A stretch of 64,000 nucleotides of DNA from Lolium rigidum. Lineage: Eukaryota; Streptophyta; Magnoliopsida; Poales; Poaceae. The first letter of the stretch is position 1. Each line of letters begins with the position of its first letter. Below are positions 55,288-64,000 of this stretch, one piece after another. The notes below the pieces were generated by a model that had not been told where the DNA came from, searched no databases, and was given only the letters and a program-made list of their open reading frames with translations. The position numbers and the translations under genes were made by a program. The stretch is from assembly GCF_022539505.1 (NCBI RefSeq), contig NC_061508.1:268156736-268220735 (forward strand), in the 5' to 3' direction.

Positions 55288-56725
55288 GATGTCTACGGGT
55301 GCTTCTATTCTTGTAGACAGTGTTGGGCCTCCAAGAGCGAGAGGTTTGTAGAACAGCAGCAAGTTTCCCTTAAGTGGATCACCCAAGGTTTATCGAACTC
55401 GGTGGAGGAAGAGGTCAAAGATATCCCTCTCAAGCAACCCTGCGATCACAATGCAAGAAGTCTCTTGTGTCCCCAACACACCTAATACACTTGTCAGATG
55501 TATAGGTGCACTAGTTCGGCGAAGAGATAGTGAGATGCAAGTAATATGGATGAGTATGAGTGGTAATAGCAATTTGAATAAAATATGGCAGCGAGTAAAC
55601 ATGCAACAAAACAGTAAACAAACGGAGATTCAATGCTTGGAAGCAAGGCCCAGGGATCCTGCTTTCACTAGTGGACACTCTCAACAATGATCACATAATA
55701 GAACCACTCTACACCCTCTTGTTGGATGATGAACACCACTAATTGTTTAGGATTACATGAACCCTCAATGCCGGAGTTAACAAGCTCCACAATATTCGAT
55801 ATTCATGTTTAAATAACCTTAGAGTGCAAGATAGATCAACACAATTACACCGAGAACTAACATAGCATGCACACTGTCACCATCACACTATGAAGGAGGC
55901 ATAGATCACATCAATACTATCATAGCAATAATTAACTTCATAATCTACAAGAGATTACAATCATAGCCTACGCCAAGTACTACACGATGCACACACTGTC
56001 ACCTTTACACCGTGCAGAAGGAATAGAGTACTTTAATAACATCACTAGAGTAGCACATAGATAATATTTAACTTGATCACATAAAGAGAGAGATGAACCA
56101 CATAGCTACAGCGGAGCCCTCAGCCCTGGGGGTGGATTACTCCCTCCTCATCATGGAGACAGCGATGGCGGTGAAGATGGCGGTGGAGACGGCGGTGGAG
56201 ATGACTTCGGGGGCAATTCCCCGTCCCGGCAGGGTGCCAAAACAGAGACTTCTGTCCCCCGAATTGGAGTTTCGCGATGGCGGCGGCTCTGGATGGTTTT
56301 CTCTGGTTTCGTCGAACTGCTCGAGGTTTTAGGTCAAGGACCTTTAAATAGGCGAAGAGGCGGAGTCGGAGGGTCGACGAGGCAGTGTCACAGTAGGGCG
56401 GCGCGGCCCACACCCTGGCCGCGCCATCCTGGTGTGTGGTGGGCCTGTGGCCCCCCCTCTGGCGGCTCTTGGGTGTTCTGGAAGCTTCATGCAATCCTAA
56501 GATGCCGGGCGTTGATTTCGTCCGATTCCGAGAATATTTCCTTACTAGGATTTCTGAAACCAAAAACAGCAGAAAACAGCAACTGGCACTTCGGCATCTC
56601 ATCAATAGGTTAGTTCCGGAAAATGCATCAAAACGATGTAAAGTGTGTATAAAACATGTAGGTATTGTCATAAAATAAGCATGGAACATAAGAAATTATA
56701 GATACGTTTGAGACGTATCAATGAC

Positions 56726-58484
56726 CTACTTGATATATTTTATAGTGGACTAACCATTGAGTCTAGGGCATACCTGGATAGTTGTGATGGTTGTGTTTTC
56801 AGGAAAAGAACTCCGCATCGAAGTCGAAGAATTATTGGCTAGAATAGGCCGAAATCATGATGATTGGACTACACCGAACCAACCCCAACACCAATATTGA
56901 AGAAGAGGGGTATGATTAAATTAACCGATGAAGATATGAGGGAAGCCAAGAAATCTCTTAAAGAGAAAGGTATTAAATCCGAAGATGTGAAGAATTTACC
57001 CCCATAGAAGATTTATGTAAGATAACTCCCCCTTCATCCACAATTGAGGTACATTCTCTTCAACGCTTTGATAAAGAAGATATTCCTTATTCAAAACCTC
57101 CTGATCAATGTTTAGATGAGTTTGATAATTATGTTGTTAAGCAAGATAATTTCAATATGAGAGTAGAGAATCATTTAATGGAAAATTTTCGAGCTATTAG
57201 TAAATTGCACGATATTGTGGAGAGAACCTCCAATGATGTTAAGATGCTTGTTAAACATTTTCATATGGTTCAAACTCAAATTGATCAACTCACTAAAGTG
57301 CAAAATGACTTGTTAAAAAATAGTTCTAAAGAAAAACATGCTTATGAAGTAACAACTAGAGGTGGTGTTTCTACTCAGGATCCTCTATATCCCGAGGGGC
57401 ATCCCAAAAGAGTTGAACAAGATTCTCAACGAACTAAAGAAGCTAGTGCTCCTTCTAAGAAAAAGAAGAAGAAACATAAAACTGTTGTAGAATCCTTTGA
57501 GCCTATTAATGATCCTAATAGTATTTCTATTTCTGATGCTGAAACTGAAAGTGGTAATGAACATTATAAAGATAATGATAAGAATGATGTTTCTGATAAA
57601 GAAGAGGTTGAAGATGAACCTGAAAAGCATGCTAAAAATAAAAAGTATACTTAAGAAGATTTTATTGCTAAGAAACATGGTAATGAAAGAGAACCTTGGG
57701 TTCAAAAGCAAATGCCTTTCCCTGCTAAGAAACTAAAATCAAAGGAGGAAGAACACTATAATAAATTTTGTGATTGGATGAAACCTTTGTTCCCGCAAAT
57801 CCCTTTGACTCGATGCTATTAAATTGCCTCCTTATTCAAAGTATATGAAAGATATTGTCTCTAACAAAAGGAAAATTCCTAATGAGGAGATTTCCACTAT
57901 GCTTGCTAATTACTCTTTCAATGGCAAGGTTCCAAAGAAGTTGGGAGACCCGGTATACCGACTATCCCTTGTTCAATCAAGAATAATTATGTTAGAACTG
58001 CTCTATGTGATTTGGGAGCAGGAGTTAGTGTTATGCCTTTTTCTCTTTACAAGAGACTTTATTTAGATAAGTTGATACCAACTCGATATATCTTTGCAAA
58101 TGGTCGATAAATCTACTCGCTGTTCTTGTTGGTATATGTGAGGATGTTCCTGTTCAAGTTACTAATAATTGCTTAATATTAACTGATTTTGTTGTGTTGG
58201 AAATGCCTGAAGATGATAATATGTCTATTATTCTTGGGAGATCTTTTCTTAACACTGCAGGGGCTGTTATTGATTGCAATAAAGGAAAAGTTACTTTCAA
58301 TGTTGATGACAAGGAGCATACTGTTTATTTTCCCAAGAGGATTGATAAAATATATGGAGTCAATACAATTTCTAATTTGAGAACTATCAAAGTGGGAGCT
58401 ATTGATTGTCCTATATATGAGCCTAAACAAGGATATCAAAGTATTATGATTGGATCCATATCAATACAATATAAGGTAACATGA
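56726..58484 (+). pseudogene. Sabrina-like gag C-terminal part and retropepsin-like segment, decayed
   Basis: Resuming in phase after the target duplication, the frame encodes LLDIFYSGLTIESRAYLDSC and then suffers two frameshifts (about 56810-56900) and stops. 57157-57654 is open and encodes gag tail with LTKVQNDLL and a basic SKKKKKKHK run; TAA at 57652 cuts it. A protease-like D(L)GAGVSVMP site lies near 58010-58035 and the flap-side ILGRSFLNTAGAVIDC near 58225-58270. No zinc knuckle is evident and no RT follows. Confidence 0.7.
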
Positions 58485-59273
58485 TTGATTTGAGGTTTAT
58501 TTCTTCTTATATCATGTAAAATTTATTTGGTGGCAAGACTTGATCAACCTTGTCAACAAGTACATTTTATATGCATAGAAGAGCTAAGCAACATTTCTTT
58601 CTTTCTCCACACTTGCTTTACTTGTTGTAGTACCACTTGTTTTGCAAGATGCTTTAGTCGTTTAGAAGTTTGAAAATCTTTTTCTGCCCTGTAATAGTTA
58701 TTTTATCACCCAGAAATGTGCATTTTTCGAAGTTTTCAAAAAAAAATCAAAAATTATACCGATGGTCTTATTTTTCAAAATGCAACCTGGGAGTGCCTGG
58801 GGCTGACCAGTGGGGCACCCCAGGGCTGCCCCCCATGTGTCGGCGCGGCCAAGGAGGGGGGCGCGCCACCCTGTGGTGAGGGCCCCTCCTGGCCCCACTC
58901 AGTCATCCCTTCCACTCATTCCACTCTCTCTCCCGAAAAAACTCGTACCAGTTCGTTCTCACTCGCGTTTTCGCCCGAGAGCTCAGGATTTTTCGATCTC
59001 CTTGCCCAGCCCAGATTTCCGTCTGAAATTTGGAGCATTTGCTCTCCGGTATGTGACTCCTCCGATTATCCAAATAGAATTTTGTTTGGTTGAGTATATC
59101 TTGAATATTTTGCTGCTGTAGGTGACATGTTAAGTGAGCTTGCATGCTTGTTCTAAGTTGTAAAAATTAGTTTTGATGCATGTTTAGTACTCTACCAAGT
59201 TCCTATAGTAGTTTCCCTCATTATTATGTCTCGAAATCAACTTTTATAATGATTGTTGAAAAATTTCAGAAAA
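58485..59273. other. Spacer of the Sabrina-like element
   Basis: AT-rich sequence, then a GC-rich block at 58790-58900 that looks like the transcribed part of an LTR or a leader. There are no coding motifs. Confidence 0.4.
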
Positions 59274-60211
59274 TGGAGTGGAATAGACACCAACTCAACC
59301 AACATGAATTGGAGGTGCATGAAGTTATGAGAGTCCACCGTGAAGAGGGGTGTACCCCTCCTACTATCCATGCACCGATTTCATGAAGAGTGCGGGAATT
59401 TTTCAGGATGTTCAAAATCTAATTTCTAATGCAGGGTTAGAAGATTTTGTTGTTGGTGAACCTTACCAATATGCAAAACTAACCATGTCAGTGGTGCGGG
59501 ATTTTGAATTCCATTGGTCCCAACCTAACCCCATGGTTCGATATAAAATCTACTATAAAACTATCGACTTGTCCTTTGATGATTTTTGTGCAGCTATTAA
59601 AGTGCCACAATGGGGATCATGTGAGAAGATTAGGGGACTGCCACGGCAACTCTTGAAGCTATATGAGATGATTTGTCAAGGGAGAAGCTTCTCAGATGAG
59701 AGTGGTAAAATTCGTAGTATTCAACTCCCATCTATTCGCTATTTTGCTTACTTTATCACCAAGTGCGTCCTTGCTAGAAAGAATGCAAATAAGTTATCCA
59801 TCCATGACTTGGCTTTCCTAGCTCGCTGCGTTGCAACATGATAGGACTTATAATTTGGGTGCTTTGATAGCTTTTAGGCTTGCCACTAACCGTGATAAAG
59901 GAGGAATTTGCGGAGGTCTCATTGCCTCTCGTTTGCTAGCTATGCATGGTGTAGAATCTCATCCTCTTGATGTTCAGCTCTCTATAGAGAAACTTGATAT
60001 TGTTTCCATGATAAAACATGACTTTGTTTCTAATTGGTCTAACTCGAGTAACATGTCCTATGAGATAACTTTTTTCAAGAAAAAGTGGAGAGTAACTAAA
60101 TCTGAAAGGCTAGTTGTATTGCCTGCACCTGCTTTGTTTAACCTTGATTCCAGGGAAAGTTTGTCGGTCACAGAAGATGAACTTGATGCGTACATAGAGA
60201 GGAGCGGCCAT
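59274..60211 (+). pseudogene. Athila ORF1-like frame, two frameshifts, split by a solo LTR
   Basis: From ATG 59274 the frame shifts near 59345. It then encodes SAGIFQDVQNLISNAGLEDF, TIDLSFDDFCAAIKVPQWGS and RYFAYFITKCVLARKNANKL, shifts again near 59826 (one extra base in GCTCGCTGCG), and continues NLGALIAFRLATNRDKGGI to 60211. This layout, a second ORF after gag/protease with globular all-helix composition, fits the Athila ORF1-like proteins of plant Gypsy elements. The C-terminus resumes after the solo LTR at 61696. Confidence 0.55.
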
Positions 60212-61690
60212 TGATGTCTACGCGCGCTTCTATTCCTGTAGACAGTGTTGGGCCTCCAAGAGCAGAGGTTTGTAGAACAGCAGCAAGTTTCCCTTAAGTG
60301 AATCACCCAAGGTTTATCGAACTCAGGGAGGTAGAGGTCAAAGATATCCCTCTCAAGCAACCCTCGCAATTAAGATACAAGAAGTCTCTTGTGTCCCCAA
60401 CACACCTAATACACTTGTCAGATGTATAGGTGCACTAGTTCGGCGAAGAGATAGTGAAATACAAGTAATATGGATGATTGTAAGTAGTAATTGCAATCTG
60501 AAATAAAAATGGCAGCAAGCAAACATGTAGCAGAACTTGTTGGAAACGGGGTTTCAACGTTTAGAAACAAGGCCTAGGGATCATACTTTCACTAGTGGAC
60601 ACTCTCAACAATGATCACATAAATAAATAACTTCTCTTCACTTGTGCTACTTTCAAACACTCTCTTGTTGGATAACAAACACCATTCATTGTGTAGGGCT
60701 ATAAAAGCACACCTCAAGCCGGAGTAAACAAGCTCCACAACGTCCGGAGTTCATATTAAAGTAACCTCTAGAGTGCATAATCGACCGTTGCAATTTAGAC
60801 CGAGTACTAACATAGCATACACACTGTCACCAATAGCTATGAAAGGGGGAATAGATCGCATCAATACTATCATAGTAATAGTTAACTTCATAATCTACAA
60901 GAGATTAAAATCATAACCTACGCCAAGTACTACATGATGCACACACTGTCACCTTTACATCATGGAGGAGGAATAGACTACTTTAATAACATCACTAGAG
61001 TAGCACATAGATGAATAGTGATACAAAGCTCATGATCACATAAAGATCACACCATGGGAGAGAGAGATGAACCACATAGCTACCGGTAGAGCCCTTAGCC
61101 TCGGGGGAGAACTACTCCTTCCTCATCATGGGAGACAGCAACAGCGATGAAGATGGCGGTGGTGTCGATGGAGATGACTTCCGGGGCCACTTCCCCGTCC
61201 CGGCGGCGTGCCGGAACAGAGATTCTGTCCCCCGAAACTTGTCTTCGCGATGGCGGTGGCTACGGAACTCTTCGTGGAATATCGTCGGGTGTTTTAGGGT
61301 TTTCGCGACGGAGAGAATATATAGGCAAAGGGGGGAGTCGGAGGAGCCAGGGGTGGCTTCCCCACCTGGTGGCGCGGCCAGGGAGGGGCCCGCGCCCAGG
61401 TGTGGTGTGGGGCCCCCTTGGCCCCCCTCCGGCACTTATCCGGCTCTCTGGGTCCGTCTCGGTAAAATAGAAGGTTTGGCTTTTGTTTCGTCCAATTCCG
61501 AGAATATTTCCTGTGTAGGATTTCTGAAACCAAAAACAGTAGAAAACAGGAACTGACGCTTCGGCATCTTGTTAATAGGTTAGTACCGGAAAATGCATCA
61601 AAACGATATAAAGTATGAATAAAACATGTAGGTATTGTCATAAAACTAGCATGGAACATAAGAAATTATAGATACGTTGGAGACGTATCA
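60212..61690 (-). mobile_element. Solo LTR in the Sabrina-like element
   Basis: The 1479-bp LTR of the element-B type runs (minus) from TGATACGTCTCCAACGTATC to GTAGACATCA. It has perfect GCCAT duplications at 60207-60211 and 61691-61695 and no internal region. This is the product of recombination between two LTRs. It is clearly diverged from the LTRs of element B. Confidence 0.85.
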
Positions 61691-61878
61691 GCCATCATGC
61701 AGGGGTCGGCATAGAGGAGGCCGAGGAACCCCTCGACTTGTCATCCGACGCAGCAAGTTCTTCACATCAGCATCTCGGGCATGTGGAGCCTTCATCCTTT
61801 TCTTCGGCACAGGGATCTTATTACGACCACGTCATGTATGATCCACCGGCGTGGAACCCTGACCCTCGCTGGGGTTGA
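61691..61878 (+). pseudogene. C-terminal end of the Athila ORF1-like frame
   Basis: The frame continues in phase after the target duplication with acidic and Ser/His-rich sequence (EEAEEPLDLSSDAASSSHQH) and ends at TGA 61876-61878. An AAGCCTAAGCTTGGGGGGAG polypurine tract follows at about 61898. Confidence 0.55.
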
Positions 61879-64000
61879 TCTCCACTTAGGCCAAAAGCCT
61901 AAGCTTGGGGGGAGGTATACCGGCATCACTCATTCATTGCATATAACAATTGTCGGATATTTGCATACTTGTTTCGCTTCTTTTGGTTGTTTCTCTTTCG
62001 GTTATTTTTATTTCAGTAGGTTCTTAGTTTAGTTTTTGAAGGTTGTTACTACTGTAGTAACCTTTACTTTTACTTTTTTATTTTATTTGTGTTCCGATGG
62101 TCGCCTCTTATATGAGAAAGATGATATTTGGGGAAGTGCTGTCTAAAAAACAGATTCTGGACTGATACTAAAAAAATTCCTAAAAATAGTCACAACGTTA
62201 TTTTTAGAAGACAATTTTTGTGCATGTTCCCCAGGTTATAATCTAACTTTCATTAGTTGAGCACTTTTCGATTTGAGCAGCGGACGATTTTCTTAAAAAA
62301 TGATTATTGTACTGCTGTCAAGTTTGACGGATTTATGCCACTTTATGTCTATGTGACTCTTTTAGTTTTCATTCTCTTGTTTTTGCTTTGTTTCTTTTCT
62401 AAAACACAAAAAGACCAAAAATATTTCTGTTCTTTCTCTTTATCATTTGTTTATTTGGTTTCTTGTCCTTATATTAGTTTATTTACTATCGTTAGTTTGC
62501 TATGAGAAAATCCAAAAAGATTTTGCTTTGTTTGCTTGTTCCTTTCGTTCTTGCTTCCAATTCGAAAACACCAAAAATATTTGTTGTTCTTCTTCGGTTT
62601 TGTAAAGTTTATTATGGAGTTCAGCGATCTCCGGTGGTTGGAGCTTTGTTTTCATTCCATATTATTCAAGCTACACAAGTGAAAGACAATAATGCCGATC
62701 TACGACAACTCGACTGTGGTGAGAGGCTGGTATGAACTCTATTTGTTTTCATTTTTGTACATATATTTATCCATGTGAGCATGCTTAGTTGGTTCATGTG
62801 AGGTATATGTCATTTAATGAAAGTCTAGTAGTTCATGATCTCTCATGTTTAGCTCCAATTTATTAATATGAGTAGCATGTCATAAATATTTGCTTGCATT
62901 GTTTTATTCATAGATAGGTATGACATTGTGGTATCCTCCTCTGAATAATTCATTTGAATTTACTTGGCACATGCTCACGCATGCATATGACTAAACAAAA
63001 AGTCAATTAAGCCTCGATGATTTACTTTGCTTCAGAGTTCTTGTATCACTTTTATACCTCTGTTAATTTTATTTTGTCGCAAGCATGATTATGACAGTTA
63101 TTGCTCTCTTGATTTTCGCTTCCCAGTCTATTGCTAGCCTTCACTTGTACTGAGCGGGAATGCTGCTCGTGCTTCCAAACCCCTGAAAACCAAGTTATTA
63201 CAAAGTGTCCACCATAAATACCTATGCATGGCATTTCAAACCATTCCAAATAAATTTTCATGTGCTACCTTTAAAACCTTCAAAGTACTTCTCAATTTGT
63301 ATCAACCTTTTATAGCTCATGAGGAAGTATGTGGTGTTTTATCTTTCAACCTTGTCATTTACTCCTGACAGACTTTCACCAATGGACTAGTGGCACATCC
63401 GCTTATCCAATAATTTTGCAAAAAGAGCTGGCAACGGGGTTCCCAGCCCCAATTAATTAACGTTCATTGATAATTCTCTTCACATGTTTTGCCCTGATTC
63501 ATCAGTAAGCAACTTAATTTGCAAATAGACACTCCTCCATGGTATGTGAATGTTGGAAGGCACCCGAGTATTCGGTTAGCCATGGCTTGTGTAAGCAAAG
63601 GTTGGGAGGAGTGTCATCCATAATGAAACTAAAGTACGTGTGTAAACAAAAGAGAAGAGGGATGATTTACCTTGCTGGTAGAGATAACGTCCTTCATGGG
63701 AGCCGCTCTTGAAAATATGGTTGACGAGGTAGTTAGAGTGCCCACTACCATTCGTTGACAACAACAAACACCTCTCAAAACAATTTTACTCCTGTTTTAC
63801 AAATGAAAAGCTCTAGCACATGTTAATCCCTGCTTCCCTCTGCGAAGGGTCAATCTTTTACTTTTACATTGAGTCTCCATCCTTTCTTTGAGCACCTTCT
63901 TGAGAGCATAATTGTCATTCTTAGTATAATATGCTTGTCCCAAAATATGATTAGCTGCGGTATAACTTTGATGCTTTTATCTTTGATAATCTTTACTTCT
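61879..64000 (+). other. AT-rich 3' internal part of the Sabrina-like element
   Basis: No sustained frame or pol domain to the window end. Short strings near 63790-63990 (minus strand) resemble parts of the internal regions of elements A and B (for example GAAGCAGGGATTAA and AAAGGAT), suggesting distant relationship. The 3' LTR was not reached. Confidence 0.5.

Larger units (their letters stand above)
50321..56720 (-). mobile_element. Non-autonomous Gypsy-like LTR retrotransposon B, complete
   Basis: Both LTRs are 1434 bp: 5' LTR complement(55287..56720) and 3' LTR complement(50321..51754). The target duplication is ATGAC (50316-50320 and 56721-56725). The primer site TGGCGCCGTTGCCGGGGA is at 55276-55259 (minus). 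The 3' LTR start reads TGTTACGTC instead of TGATACGTC, a single change. The body carries one gag-like frame and a long block shared with element A, and no pol. Equal LTR length and few differences imply a young insertion. Confidence 0.9.
47944..64000 (+). mobile_element. Sabrina-like Gypsy (Athila-type) element, partial in window
   Basis: The 5' LTR (47944-49348) begins TGATACGTCC and ends GGTCATCA. It is followed by a tRNA-Asp-type primer site at 49360-49377 (one mismatch), a gag, a retropepsin-like segment, an Athila ORF1-like frame and a long AT-rich 3' part. No RT or integrase is seen. The left target duplication is AAGAC (47939-47943); the right copy must be beyond 64000. The element is itself split by insertions at 50321-56720 and 60212-61690. 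The family name rests on my recognition of the gag, not on a search. Confidence 0.75.

Overview
The window is nuclear DNA of a grass, most likely Triticeae (wheat, Aegilops or barley group). The evidence is the density and nesting of LTR retrotransposons: Sabrina-like and related Gypsy families with tRNA-Asp-type primer sites, and Copia elements with an initiator-Met-type site. A Tnp2-type CACTA element, LINE fragments, GC-rich monocot-style exons and two 100-N assembly gaps (18612-18711, 33157-33256) fit as well. No rRNA gene, complete tRNA gene or CRISPR array was seen. Family and product names come from reading the translations, not from a search.

Layout. 1-3700 is low-copy DNA with one plausible terminal exon that carries an in-frame stop. 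3718-9090 holds two tandem copies of a small LisH/CTLH gene that resembles the N-terminus of TOPLESS-type co-repressors and has no WD40 part. Copy 1 is intact and has two LisH units; copy 2 is broken by two frameshifts. Between them lies a 5'-truncated LINE that itself carries a small hAT-like insertion. 9841-11565 is the 3' four-exon portion of a POB1/LRB-type BTB-BACK gene on the minus strand, cut in mid-BTB by an LTR plus primer-binding site (11566-13194). 13195-18611 is mostly unassigned, with a LINE tail and possible exons of an unrecognised gene. 18712-25179 is a non-autonomous Gypsy-like element on the minus strand, 25446-30308 a decayed CACTA transposon, and 30349-31300 an LTR-like sequence holding a small hAT-like element. 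31979-35466 is an inverted duplication carrying two further intact LisH/CTLH genes, with a Copia fragment and a gap between them.

From 37637 to the end the window is one nested stack. A Copia element (5' LTR, gag, coiled-coil extension, integrase) is split by a Tat/Retand-like non-autonomous element (40455-45182, target duplication GAAGC). It is split again by a Sabrina-like Gypsy element (47944 to beyond 64000). The Gypsy element is in turn split by a 6.4 kb non-autonomous element (50321-56720, duplication ATGAC) and by a solo LTR (60212-61690, duplication GCCAT).

The host genes worth attention are the four LisH/CTLH genes (three open, one broken) and the truncated BTB gene. The former could act as dimerisation or adaptor-only relatives of TOPLESS; this is inferred from domain layout alone.
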